Origin: Chitinophagaceae bacterium
GTDB lineage: Bacteria > Bacteroidota > Bacteroidia > Chitinophagales > Chitinophagaceae
Reading direction: 5' to 3'
Length of the DNA stretch: 44,003 bases
Assembly: GCA_020848815.1 (NCBI GenBank)
Contig: JADLHL010000139.1
Span: 1 to 44,003, forward strand
Part shown: positions 34,770 through 43,846 of the stretch, piece after piece
How the letters are laid out: each line of letters begins with the position of its first letter
Position numbering within the stretch: the first letter of the stretch is position 1
The notes under the pieces: model-generated
Database searches by the model: none
What the model was told of the DNA's origin: nothing
What the model saw: only the letters and a program-made list of their open reading frames with translations
Program-made: the position numbers and the translations under genes

Positions 34770-35162
34770 CTATGCGTGATGGTGCCCATGCCCGCCGCAG
34801 CATTTGTGACTGCTTACGGGCAGGTCGCCGGTATCGCCTGTTACCGGATAGCCTTTGGCCACCCAATGCCGCAAACCTTTGCGCATGTGATATATGCGGT
34901 CGAAGCCATTTTGCTGCAAAAAAGCAGCGGCATCCAAGCTCAACACGCCTCTTTCGCAGGCTACTATGATATCCTTTTCAACAGGTAGTTCGGTAAACCG
35001 CTCCATGAGTTGGCTCAGTGGCATATACATGATATTGCCTTCGGCAAATTGAAGTGCTTCGGTCGCTTCCGCTTCGCGGATGTCTAACAATATAGCCCCT
35101 GTTTTGAGCCACTGCCTGGCACTGGTGGGGCACAGCTCCCGAACCACTATTGAAGTTTGCAT
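34770..35162 (-). CDS. Rhodanese-like protein with His/Cys-rich tail
   Basis: A 130-aa single-domain rhodanese: AILLDIREAEATEAL, NIMYMPLSQL, and the active loop C69-E70-R71-G72-V73-L74-S75, then a MRKGLRHWVAKGYPV ending. The usual CxxGxR arginine is replaced by leucine, so sulfurtransferase specificity may differ. After the domain there is a 13-residue tail with H119, C121, C122, H125 and H127-129, which could bind a metal ion. The start MQTSIVV (35162) was chosen; 55 upstream in-frame codons do not look like protein. It is convergent with the DUF4450 gene. Confidence 0.85.
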   Translation of the reverse strand: MQTSIVVRELCPTSARQWLKTGAILLDIREAEATEALQFAEGNIMYMPLSQLMERFTELPVEKDIIVACERGVLSLDAAAFLQQNGFDRIYHMRKGLRHWVAKGYPVTGDTGDLPVSSHKCCGGHGHHHA

Positions 35163-35702
35163 ACGCCCATTTTTTTTCAAAGCAACAACAAGCCTGGCTA
35201 GTGGGCAGTAACAAACATCACCGCAGCTAAAAGAAGATAAAATTGAAAAGTGCTTGTACACTATAACACCATGGCAACTCAATATTACACAACGGTACAT
35301 ACTGAAATAAATGATGGAGTTGCTCATTCGTAAGTAGTTGTTTTACTACATGCCTGTAATTTTTTAATGATTAATTTTACCCACGTATTTATGTAAATAC
35401 GTTGCTGCTGATGTACAACTAAATGGCTGTAACAGTTTGAGTATGTGCATCAGGCGTTTTACGCTTTACAAATCTCCTGGAAAGAATAAAATCAACTATT
35501 AGTGTAGTTGTGCGATGATTGCCTGCGGGTAACATTCTCCGTTGGGAGCCCGCTTTCATCTGCAACACACTGATTGGAAAAAACCAGGATGTATGATTTG
35601 TCAGTTATTGATACATAGTGCCGCAGGCATCAACAAGTACAGCATTTTTCCGTGTCTGGAACAATGGCTGTGCCAACCTTTTACCACACAATTCCAGCAA
35701 CA
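35163..35702 (+). other. Long intergenic region with two strong hairpins
   Basis: There is no convincing gene in these 540 bp. It contains the 20-bp inverted repeat at 35383-35402 and a hairpin at 35525-35553 (GCGGG/CCCGC outside, CTCC GTTG GGAG inside). I could not match the region to any riboswitch family: no cobalamin, TPP or SAM box is visible. It may hold a leader or small RNA. Confidence 0.55.
35383..35402. promoter_or_regulatory. Inverted repeat, candidate operator
   Basis: ACGTATTTA (35383-35391) and TAAATACGT (35394-35402) are perfect arms with a 2-bp spacer. The short spacer and central position in the intergenic gap favour a dimeric protein site over a terminator. The regulator is unknown. 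Confidence 0.35.
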
Positions 35703-36785
35703 ATGAGTTCAGCACTACCTCCGTTTTCTTGTAGATATACACCTAACGTACCCGCATTGCTGCAATCACTACAGTGTAGTGTTGCTATCTCTACCTATCA
35801 GGCGGGCAAGGTCATTTTTTTATCGCCCGATGGTAATGGCAGCATGCGTCAGCTGCCCCGCAATTTTGATAAACCCATGGGCATGTAGTACCACAATGGC
35901 CGCATGGCGTTGGCTACGCAGCACGAAGTAGTGGTGCTTTCCAACGGTGCGGGTTTGGCTAAAGAATATCCGCAAAAGCCCGGCTATTACGATGCGCTTT
36001 TTGTGCCCCGTGCCAGCTACTATACCGGCACGGTAGATATGCACGACATAGCCTGGGATGCTCAGGGCCGCCTGTGGGGTGTCAATACATTGTTTTCTTG
36101 CCTTGTACACATTACGGATGAATACAGTTTTACCCCTGTGTGGACGCCGCCGTTTATCAGCAGCCTGGTATCGGAAGACCGCTGCCACCTCAACGGCATG
36201 TGCATGGTAGATGGCCAACCGAAATACGTAACCATGTTTGGTAAAAGCGAAAGCCAAAAAGGCTGGCGACCTAATGTAACGACGGGCGGATTGCTGATGG
36301 ATGTACAAACCAACGAAGTAATACTCGCCAACCTGCCCATGCCGCATACGCCCCGCTATTTCAACGGGCAGTTGTATTGCCTGCTGTCTGCCACCGGCGA
36401 ACTGGTGCAGGTAGATGTGGCCAACAAAACTTATGAAGTCATCAGCCGCAGCAATGGCTTTGTACGGGGCATGGATATGATTGGTGATTACCTGTTTGTG
36501 GGTTTATCGAAACAGCGCAGTACCTCTTCATCAAAACGAACACTGCCCGTGGCACAGCAGCCACTGGAGTGTGGCATAGATATTATACACCTGCCAACCC
36601 GGCAAATAGTGGGCAATATCCGCTACCTCAATGGTACCGAAGAACTGTACGATGTGGCCGTGCTGTCACAGATGCAACAGCCGGGTATTCTCAATCATAC
36701 CACACCGCAGCATAAGCGGGCACTGCACATACCCGATGGATGTTTTTGGCGGGGAGATGACGAAACAACTCAAGCAACTCAATGA
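35703..36785 (+). pseudogene. TIGR03032-type protein gene interrupted by one in-frame TAG
   Basis: The reading frame encodes a TIGR03032-family protein in a single continuous frame except for a TAG at 35886-35888. Before it: CRYTPNVPALLQSLQCSV, AISTYQAGKVIFLS, and PRNFDKPMGM. After it, still in frame: YHNGRMALATQHEVVVLS, DMHDIAWDAQGRLWGVNTLF, EDRCHLNGMCMVDGQPKYVTMFG and FVRGMDMIGDYLFVGLS. Everything else is intact, including a 4-bp ATGA overlap with the next gene. The family is of unknown function and probably a propeller. It is likely a recent nonsense mutation or a sequencing error; readthrough or downstream initiation at 35904 are alternatives. The start is uncertain (35664 is also possible). 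Confidence 0.78.
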
Positions 36786-38428
36786 TCACTTTAAATAACA
36801 CATTTATGCAACCAACCGTACACTTTGCTACGCAACAAACACGTAACAACTACGTGAAAACCATGACCCGATTAGAACGGGCCATTGCCACGGGCCGCTT
36901 TTTGGCACTCAGCCTGCGCAAACGCCGCCAGCTTTGGCAGCGACTGGTACGCTACAGTCGCCAGCTTGGCCGTGCCATCAAACCTTCGTTGGCCGCCGCC
37001 ATACTTACGCTGGGCGTAGCTATCACCGCACCAACCAATGCCCAAACCGTAGTGCAGCGCACCGGTGGCGACAATCCACTAACAGGAAAAACTGTAACTG
37101 GAGGATATTCTAAACCAGCTTTTGCTGATATAGATGGAGATGGCGATTTGGATTTGATGATTGGTCAGTATTACGCAAATGGATACTTCTATCTCAGAAC
37201 GGGTTCATCGCCCACAACCTTTAATGCCGGAACCCAATTTTCGTTTAAAGCCATAGAACATGCAAGTCCGGCTTTTTTTGATTATGATAATGATGGTGAT
37301 GCAGATATGTGGTTTGGAAATACAAGTGGTGTCTTAGAAATGCATCCTTACATGGGTAGCGCTACAGTAAAAGCTGGTGGCAATGCTAATATGCCAACGT
37401 ATCCAAATTATCCTCTGGGGGATTATGCTCAAACCGGGCACACAAACGTATTAAGCGCAGTTGCGGTAGGAAATAATGCTACTCCTGCTTTTGTAGATAT
37501 TGACAATGATGGCGACATGGATTTGTTTGTAGGAAATTTCGCCGGGGTTATCGCTTATTATAAAAATACCGGCACTATTGGTTCGCCTGTATTTTCATTA
37601 CAATCAGGTGCTTCCAATCCGTTCAATGGTGTAGATGTGGGCAATTATGCAGCACCTGCCTTTGCCGATATTGATGGCGATGGCGACAAGGATGCATTGA
37701 TTGGTGCAGGCGATGGTACCCTGAAATATTATAAAAATACCGGCACTACTGCAGCGCCAGTATTTACCCTGCAATCGGGTGCTGCAGATATCTTTTCTAC
37801 GATTGATGTAGGCAACAACGCTGCTCCAACTTTTACCGATTTGGATGGCGACACCGACCGTGATTTGGTACTGGGCGATCAAAACGGTAATCTTTATTAC
37901 TATGAAATCACCGGTGTGTTACTCCCCGTAGTTTGGAAAGATTTCAGCGTACAACAGCAGGGTAGTGCTGTACGCTTGCAGTGGGCTACCCAGCAAGAGC
38001 AGCAAACCAAAGACTTTGTGGTACAGCACAGCACCGATGGCACCAACTGGACGAATATTGCTACCGTAAAAGCAGCGGGTAACAGTGCATCGGCCAGGCA
38101 ATACCAGTACCTCCATGCTACAGCTGCTGCGGGTATCAACTACTATCGCTTGTTGCAACGCGACCTCGACAATAAGGCCTCCACAAGTGTGGTACGCAAC
38201 ATTCGCCTGCAAGGCGCATCCGCAAGCTTTACCGCTTCGGTACAGGGCAATCAACTGCTGCTGCAGGTACGTGAGCCGATGGAGCTGAGCCTGCTGAATG
38301 CACAGGGCGCAGTGCTGCGCAAAAGTCGTTTTGCTACCGGCTACCACCAGCTCGATATGAGCCAGTACCCCGCCGGTGTATACTTTGTATTGGGCAATGG
38401 TCAAACCAGTCGCATTGTTCGCCAATAA
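36782..38428 (+). CDS. VCBS/FG-GAP-repeat secreted protein with T9SS sorting domain
   Basis: A 548-aa protein. The N-terminal 85 residues are an unusually long, Arg-rich leader followed by a hydrophobic stretch (SLAAAILTLGVAITAPTNAQ), so export from an extended signal peptide is likely. The body has four or so calcium-binding VCBS/FG-GAP repeats (FADIDGDGDLDLMIG, FVDIDNDGDMDLFVG, FADIDGDGDKDALIG). The C-terminus (LLNAQGAVLRKSRFATGYHQLDMSQYPAGVY split) is a type IX sorting domain with the APAGVYFV-type end, which targets the outer membrane surface. The ATG overlaps the stop of the TIGR03032-type gene; an alternative start is 36806. Confidence 0.88.
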   Translation: MITLNNTFMQPTVHFATQQTRNNYVKTMTRLERAIATGRFLALSLRKRRQLWQRLVRYSRQLGRAIKPSLAAAILTLGVAITAPTNAQTVVQRTGGDNPLTGKTVTGGYSKPAFADIDGDGDLDLMIGQYYANGYFYLRTGSSPTTFNAGTQFSFKAIEHASPAFFDYDNDGDADMWFGNTSGVLEMHPYMGSATVKAGGNANMPTYPNYPLGDYAQTGHTNVLSAVAVGNNATPAFVDIDNDGDMDLFVGNFAGVIAYYKNTGTIGSPVFSLQSGASNPFNGVDVGNYAAPAFADIDGDGDKDALIGAGDGTLKYYKNTGTTAAPVFTLQSGAADIFSTIDVGNNAAPTFTDLDGDTDRDLVLGDQNGNLYYYEITGVLLPVVWKDFSVQQQGSAVRLQWATQQEQQTKDFVVQHSTDGTNWTNIATVKAAGNSASARQYQYLHATAAAGINYYRLLQRDLDNKASTSVVRNIRLQGASASFTASVQGNQLLLQVREPMELSLLNAQGAVLRKSRFATGYHQLDMSQYPAGVYFVLGNGQTSRIVRQ

Positions 38429-38450
38429 TTACACAACCTATACTTTGCAT

Positions 38451-38485
38451 AAAGGCACTTCCTATTGGGGGTGCCTTTTGTTTTG
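38451..38485 (+). terminator. Terminator of the VCBS-repeat gene
   Basis: AAAGGCAC (38451-38458) pairs with GTGCCTTT (38471-38478), followed by a T-rich tract. It starts 22 bp after the stop codon. Confidence 0.78.
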
Positions 38486-38563
38486 TGCCTTGCGCTGGCC
38501 TCCGGGCCAGTGCATAGCCGTTACTGCATTTGCTCTAGACGCAGTAACTTATTGAAATGCTGG

Positions 38564-38603
38564 TTGAGTAACGCTTCGTCACAGGCCGGGAGGCCTGCGA
38601 CAG
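38564..38603 (+). repeat. Dispersed intergenic hairpin repeat, copy 2
   Basis: TTGAGTAAC, then CAGGCC GGGA GGCCTG, a perfect 6-bp hairpin, and GCGACAG. The box order and GGGAGGCCTGCGACAG are shared with copy 4 at 43686. It lies in the 445-bp gap between two surface-protein genes. Confidence 0.55.
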
Positions 38604-38707
38604 TTTGAGCACCTCCCATTCGCCCCGACAGTATCATTTTGTGGAAGAAAAAAATCGGCGAAAAAAAATTTCCACAAAAATTTCTTCCACAAAATTCCTT
38701 CCCAGCC

Positions 38708-38773
38708 ACGTCTCCGGCACGGGACGTTGCGTTTATAGAAGGTTGTTATGTGTTGATTGAGTAACCTGCCCGA
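38708..38773 (+). repeat. Dispersed intergenic hairpin repeat, copy 3 (5' half)
   Basis: ACGTCTCCGGCACGGGACG folds as a short hairpin with a bulge and is followed by TTGC, a variable spacer and TTGAGTAAC. The same first half occurs in copy 4 (43690-43710). The GGCCTGC hairpin half is missing or degraded here. Confidence 0.5.
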
Positions 38774-38815
38774 TACACGTAGCAAGTACTGCCATGGAAA
38801 TACTTGCTGACAAAT

Positions 38816-38848
38816 AAAAAGGCTGCACCCTACCAGGTACAGCCTTTT
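38816..38848 (-). terminator. Terminator of the 14-repeat protein gene
   Basis: AAAAGGCTG and CAGCCTTTT arms (38817-38825 / 38840-38848) flank a 14-nt loop. On the minus strand the stem is followed by five T. It lies 26 bp past the stop codon. Confidence 0.82.
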
Positions 38849-38873
38849 GTTTAAAGGGGGTATCAATAGTCCG

Positions 38874-41800
38874 TTATTGAATCATGACTTTAAATTGTTG
38901 GCCATCCGCTTTTATAAAATACAAACCGGGTGTAAGCCCATCGGTTGGCCACTGCAGTATGCCTGCTTGGACCTGTTGTGTTTTCAAAGGTTGGCCGGCA
39001 TTGTTGTACAGGCGTATTGTAGCAGGGCTGAATACTTGCAGTCGAATGGCATGGCCAAGGGGTACGGGGTTGCTCAACAGCTGTATGGCAGCTGTTTGTG
39101 CATCCAACAGCAATTGTTGTACGGTGCTGTAGGTAAAGCGGCCATCGAGGTCTACCTGTTGAATGCGGTAGTAATGATGACCCTTACCTGGCTGCTGGTG
39201 TACAAATTGATACCGTTGAGTGTAGCTGCTTTTTACCCGGCCAATCTTCGTCCATTGAATACCATTGATGCTATGTTCGATATCAAAGTATTGGTTGTTG
39301 CTTTCTTTACTTGTTTGCCAGTTGAGTTGGACATTGCCCCACTTTTCAGTGGCTTCAAATTGCTGCCAGGTGAGTGGCATAATAGGGTTGTAGTCGAACA
39401 GGTAAACAGAGCCTACATTGTTAAGTGTATTGAGGCCATCGGCATCTTCATCTTCGGCTACGGCAGCTACAAACAGGGTGTTGTTGGCCAATGCCAATGC
39501 GAAACCAAAGTTGTCGCTGCTGTTACGGTCGCTGGCCACCAGTTTTTGTACCTGCCCCCAATTGTCTAAACCGCCCAGGTCTTTGCTGAATACGTAAGCT
39601 GCCCCTGCATCGCCTTTGATGTTGAGGCCTGCCTCATCTTTATCATTCAGGTAAGCACCCACGGCAATGGTATTGCCATTGATGCTTACAGACTGCCCGA
39701 AATAGGCACCCAGTTCGCGGTCGGAAGCCACAATTTTTTTCATCATTCCCCAGTTGTCGGTACCACCGAGGTCTTTGTAAAAAATATAGGCAGAACCCGC
39801 CATTGTTACTGTGTTGGCGCCTGCTGCATCTTCAGATTCCTGATAAGCGCCTGCTATAATAACATTACCACTGATGGCGAGGGCAAATGAAAAATAATCG
39901 TTGCTGTTCCGGTCTGGTGCCACCAGTTTTTTCACAAAGCCCCAGTTGTCGGTACCGCCCTGGTCTTTGTAAAAAACGTAGGCAGAACCTGCACTCGATA
40001 AGGTATTGAGACCTGCTGCATCTTCGTCTTCTGTATAGGCACTGGCCACTAATACGTTGCCGCTGAGTTTTACAGTATGCGCAAAGTTGTCGGTGGCTGC
40101 TCTGTCGGGGGGTACAATTTTGCGTACAAAGCCCCAGTTGTTGGCTCCTCCCTGATTTTGGCTGAAGATATATGCCGACCCTGCCTGATTTAGAAAGTTG
40201 GCACCGGCTGCATCATGGTCTTCGGCATAAGCGCCTACGGCCAGCAGGGCACCATCAAGGGCTACTGAGTAACCAAAACGGTCGTCGATGTCGCGGTCTG
40301 GTGCCACCAGTTTTTTCAGTTGTCCCCAGTTGTCGGTACCACCCTGATCTTTTGAAAACAGGTAAACCGAACCTGCACCGTCTTTGTTGTTGAGTCCGCT
40401 GGCATCTTCATCTTCCCACCAGGCACCTACGGCTACCACATTGCCACTGATGGCCACACTCCAGCCAAAGTAGTCGGAAGCAAATCGATCGGAAGCCACC
40501 AGCTTTTTCCATTCTATCCATTCGCCACTCACTTTTTTCAGCAGGTAAGCGGCGCCTGCCTGTAAGGCTATGGGTAAAGTACTGTTGATATTTTGGCTTT
40601 CGAATGGAGCACCAATGACAGCATAGTCGCCATCTACTGCTATTTTACATCCATAAGTGATGCTGCCGGCCGGCTCTTCCAAAATGATTTTATTGACCTG
40701 TGACCAGGTGTCGACAGCCCCTTTGGTGAATACATAGGCTGCACCTGCGGCATTCACAAGATTGCTGCTCAGCAAATCATGATCTTCCAGATAGGCTCCT
40801 GCTATAATATCGGCTCCGTAAATGTCTACCGCAGCCCCAAAGCGGTCATCGCCACCGCGGTCTGCATTCACTATTTTTTTACGCAGCCCCCAGTTGTCGG
40901 TACCGCCCTGGTTTTTGTAAAAAACATAGGCAGAACCATTGTTGGATAAAGTATTCAATTCATTTGCATCTTCATCTTCCTGATAGGCACCCACTACTAC
41001 CTTGTCGTTGTAAATGGCAATGGCATAGCCAAAATAATCGCTGGCGGCACGGGTACCGGCTACCAGTTTTTGTACCTGCCCCCAGTTGCGTGAGCCGCCC
41101 TGGTCTTGATAGAAAACATAGGCCGAACCTGCATTGGTAAGGGTGTTGCCACCAGCGGCATCTTCATCTTCCTGATAAGCGCCTACGGCCAATGTGTTGC
41201 CAAAAATGCTGACGGCATAACCAAAATAATCGCTGCCCGCCCGGTCTGCGGCCACAATTTTTTTCACCTGCCCCCAGTTGTCAAAACCGCCTTCATCTTT
41301 ATAAAACAAATACACAGAGCCGGCATCTGTTTTGCTGTCGAGGCCAGCGGCATCTTCATCTTCCTGATAAGCGCCAACCGCAATAATGCTATAGCTAATA
41401 CTGACAGAGAATCCGAACAAATCGGAAGTGGCCCTATCGGCAGCAACCAGTTTTTTTACCTGTCCCCAATTATCCACGCCGTTTCGGTCTTTGTAAAACA
41501 CATAGGCAGCGCCTGCACTGGTCATCGTGTTGGCACCGGCAGCATCTTCATCTTCTAGGGATGCACCGGCCACAATGTAGTTGTTGCTGATGGCGACTGC
41601 ATTTCCAAGGTTGTCGTACGCCGCCCGGTCGTCTGCTACCAGTTTTTTCACCTGTCCCCAGTTGTCGGTACCGCCCTGGTCTTTGTAAAAAACATACACA
41701 GCGCCGGCACTGGTTAAAGCGTTGAGGCCACTGGCGTCGTGGTCTTCCTGGTTGGCACCTACTACAATGATATTGCCCTCAATGGCTACAGAGGCGCCGA

Positions 41801-42143
41801 AGGATTCTGTGGCACCGCGGTCAGCAGCAGTTATTTTTTTGAGTTTTATCCATTGGCCCGATACATTTTTTTTAAAAATCAATGCTGAGCCGGCGTTGGT
41901 CAGGGTATTGCCGCCGCCACCATCATCTTCATCTCCGGGTATGCCTATTACAGCATAATCGCCATCAATAGCTACCGTTCTGCCGGCGCTATCACTCGTT
42001 GCTCTACCTGCGGCGGTAGCTGTATTTCTGTCGCTGGCTACATTTTTTAGAATTTGGCTCCAGCCTTGTCCCCATCCTGTTTGCGACATCAGCAGCAGGC
42101 TTGTGATCAATGCCCAACTGCCAATCATTTTTTGGTACTTCAT
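38874..42143 (-). CDS. Giant secreted FG-GAP-like repeat protein with T9SS sorting domain
   Basis: A 1089-aa protein with a signal peptide (LITSLLLMSQTGWGQ) and 14 tandem repeats of about 60 residues over residues 40-910. Each runs: KKLVAxDR, xSDxFGxAVAI, GNxxAVGAYxEDEDA, NTLxxAGSAYVFYKDQGG, DNWGQV. The pattern matches integrin-alpha-like FG-GAP propeller blades, so two seven-blade propellers are plausible (inference). Blade 8 is degenerate (residues near GAPFES). The end has a fibronectin-like linker and a type IX sorting domain (LYNNAGQPLKTQQV, TDGLTPGLYFIKADGQ). A surface binding or adhesion role is likely. Confidence 0.9.
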   Translation of the reverse strand: MKYQKMIGSWALITSLLLMSQTGWGQGWSQILKNVASDRNTATAAGRATSDSAGRTVAIDGDYAVIGIPGDEDDGGGGNTLTNAGSALIFKKNVSGQWIKLKKITAADRGATESFGASVAIEGNIIVVGANQEDHDASGLNALTSAGAVYVFYKDQGGTDNWGQVKKLVADDRAAYDNLGNAVAISNNYIVAGASLEDEDAAGANTMTSAGAAYVFYKDRNGVDNWGQVKKLVAADRATSDLFGFSVSISYSIIAVGAYQEDEDAAGLDSKTDAGSVYLFYKDEGGFDNWGQVKKIVAADRAGSDYFGYAVSIFGNTLAVGAYQEDEDAAGGNTLTNAGSAYVFYQDQGGSRNWGQVQKLVAGTRAASDYFGYAIAIYNDKVVVGAYQEDEDANELNTLSNNGSAYVFYKNQGGTDNWGLRKKIVNADRGGDDRFGAAVDIYGADIIAGAYLEDHDLLSSNLVNAAGAAYVFTKGAVDTWSQVNKIILEEPAGSITYGCKIAVDGDYAVIGAPFESQNINSTLPIALQAGAAYLLKKVSGEWIEWKKLVASDRFASDYFGWSVAISGNVVAVGAWWEDEDASGLNNKDGAGSVYLFSKDQGGTDNWGQLKKLVAPDRDIDDRFGYSVALDGALLAVGAYAEDHDAAGANFLNQAGSAYIFSQNQGGANNWGFVRKIVPPDRAATDNFAHTVKLSGNVLVASAYTEDEDAAGLNTLSSAGSAYVFYKDQGGTDNWGFVKKLVAPDRNSNDYFSFALAISGNVIIAGAYQESEDAAGANTVTMAGSAYIFYKDLGGTDNWGMMKKIVASDRELGAYFGQSVSINGNTIAVGAYLNDKDEAGLNIKGDAGAAYVFSKDLGGLDNWGQVQKLVASDRNSSDNFGFALALANNTLFVAAVAEDEDADGLNTLNNVGSVYLFDYNPIMPLTWQQFEATEKWGNVQLNWQTSKESNNQYFDIEHSINGIQWTKIGRVKSSYTQRYQFVHQQPGKGHHYYRIQQVDLDGRFTYSTVQQLLLDAQTAAIQLLSNPVPLGHAIRLQVFSPATIRLYNNAGQPLKTQQVQAGILQWPTDGLTPGLYFIKADGQQFKVMIQ

Positions 42144-42425
42144 ATACCTGAGTATTTACTGTGAAGAATGTGCCATTGATGCAAGTGTGTAGCAGTGAAA
42201 AGCGGCAGGTGTGTATTACCCCGTGTGCTGCAGCAATAGCGTACCTCAAAACTCCAAAGTGCAGTAGGGGGGAAACATGACTTTTGTGCCCGGCTGGTTC
42301 TGTTTCGAAGAATTCGAACCAATATGCAGGGGTACTTGCTGCTTTTCGAACCAAGATTTGTTGTCGTTGAGGACTTTCTTTTTCAATTACATTTGACAGA
42401 CATACACCTGTACGCTGACCCTTTT

Positions 42426-43661
42426 ATGTTGTTATACATTTCTCTCTCCACCATCGTTTTGTCTTTGGTATTGATGCTGTTTAACTGGCGTCGGCAAACG
42501 AGCACTGTTTACCTGAGTCTGGCATTCATTTTTTTATCGGTGTACGGCGTTACGCATTACCTCATTGTTGATGGCGATTCCGCTTTTTGGCTGGCCATTT
42601 TTTACAACCATCCTGCTCCATTGTACCTGATGGTGGGGCCATTGCTGTTTTTTTATGTGCGGGATGTACTCACCGACCGGCATCGGCTCCGGCGTTGGGA
42701 TGTACTGCATTTTATTCCGGCGTTCATTCATTTTATCGGCATCATTCCCTGGTGTTTGCAGTCTTTTCAGCAGAAAAAGGCACTCATGCAAAAAGTGATT
42801 GATAACATGGATGCATTGGCAGAGGTGCATTCCAATCTCTTCTTTAGTATGCCGGTGGCTTTCAACCTGCGATTGTTTTCGTTGGGTGCGTATGTGATAG
42901 CAGGCATTGTATTGTTGTGGCGGTATTATCCGCTGCGGCGCCAACGGCCAAATGTGCCCAGTGTTCAATCGGCCATCACCTTGCGCTGGCTGATGGTGCT
43001 GCTGGGTACGCTACTGCTGATTTTCATCAACATGACGGTGATGACCTGGTTCTTTTTGCACAGTGGTTTATCGCATACCATCCGTCAGTTTGCCATCATG
43101 TACAGTATTACCGGTTTTGTGTATGCGCTGCTGGCGGTATGGATGTTGTTGTTTCCGCAGGTATTGTATGGCATGCCTGCCATGCAGTTGCCGGTACCGC
43201 CTACCGAACCTGCCGGCAAAGAGGCAGCAGCTGCGCAGGTCAAAACAAAGGCCGTGCATAAAGCGCCGGCCACCTTGCAGGAAGAAAATCCATTCAAGGC
43301 ACTGGAGGCAAAAATCCTGGCGCACCTGCAAACGGAAAAACCTTACATCCAGCCCGACTTTGATATTTACCAATTGTCGAAAGCGTTGGGTGTGCCTTTG
43401 CATCATTTGTATTATTGTTTTAATGAAGTGATGCATACCAAATTTGCAACCCTTCGAATGCAATATCGGGTGGCACATGCCATGCAGCTGATGCAGGCCG
43501 GGCAAACGGAAAACTTTACCATCGAAGCTATTGCTCATCAATCAGGCTTTCAATCCAAATCGAGTTTTTACAAAGCATTCAAAGAAGTAACCGGCATGCT
43601 GCCCTCTGAATTTGTAGCCAAAGTAGAAGCCGGCGGACTGGAAGATGATGCGGTAGCATAA
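42426..43661 (+). CDS. Membrane-anchored AraC-family transcriptional regulator
   Basis: The 411-aa protein starts with seven or so hydrophobic helices (residues 1-240), then a variable linker and a C-terminal AraC double HTH: IYQLSKALGVPLHHLYYCFNEVMHTKF and FTIEAIAHQSGFQSKSSFYKAFKEVTGMLPSEF. The layout matches Bacteroidota regulators that sense a signal at the membrane and control nearby outer-membrane transport genes. The start at MLLYISLST (42426) begins the first membrane helix; the longer frame from 42324 has no support. It is followed 185 bp later by the start of a SusC-like receptor, a common arrangement. Confidence 0.9.
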   Translation: MLLYISLSTIVLSLVLMLFNWRRQTSTVYLSLAFIFLSVYGVTHYLIVDGDSAFWLAIFYNHPAPLYLMVGPLLFFYVRDVLTDRHRLRRWDVLHFIPAFIHFIGIIPWCLQSFQQKKALMQKVIDNMDALAEVHSNLFFSMPVAFNLRLFSLGAYVIAGIVLLWRYYPLRRQRPNVPSVQSAITLRWLMVLLGTLLLIFINMTVMTWFFLHSGLSHTIRQFAIMYSITGFVYALLAVWMLLFPQVLYGMPAMQLPVPPTEPAGKEAAAAQVKTKAVHKAPATLQEENPFKALEAKILAHLQTEKPYIQPDFDIYQLSKALGVPLHHLYYCFNEVMHTKFATLRMQYRVAHAMQLMQAGQTENFTIEAIAHQSGFQSKSSFYKAFKEVTGMLPSEFVAKVEAGGLEDDAVA

Positions 43662-43685
43662 TCATTCTGATTTTTTGCTTTTCAG

Positions 43686-43769
43686 CAAAGTCTCCGTCAA
43701 GGGACGTTGCTTTTTGTGCAGATGAGCAACCAGCCGTCACCAGCAGGGAGGCCTGCGACAGCAACCCTG
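43686..43769 (+). repeat. Dispersed intergenic hairpin repeat, copy 4 (complete)
   Basis: The fullest copy: GTCTCCGTCAAGGGACGTTGC (first hairpin) at 43690-43710, a linker, GATGAGCAAC, then a GCAGG GAGG CCTGC hairpin and GACAGCAAC. It combines the halves seen separately in copies 2 and 3. Confidence 0.55.
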
Positions 43770-43846
43770 TTCACAATTCCTTAATACTGGGGTAACATGG
43801 CCGTAATAGTGCAGTGGTTCTTTTGCACCGAATTAAAACAATTGGT

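Larger units (their letters stand above)
38429..38873 (+). other. Intergenic region between convergent surface-protein genes
   Basis: This 445-bp gap has no gene. It holds a terminator for each side, two copies of the dispersed repeat, a CTGGCC/GGCCAG hairpin near 38493-38512, and an 8-bp inverted repeat AGCAAGTA/TACTTGCT (38781-38808). A stretch of A-rich text near 38640-38700 shows internal near-repeats of TTCCACAAAA type. Confidence 0.55.

Noticed and set aside
35886-35888. Suppression of the TAG by the unusual tRNA-like RNAs
   Set aside because: Their anticodon is GUC, which cannot read UAG, and no other link is visible.
38874-42143. CRISPR-like periodicity of about 180 bp
   Set aside because: The repeats are coding and imperfect, keep the reading frame and translate into propeller blades.
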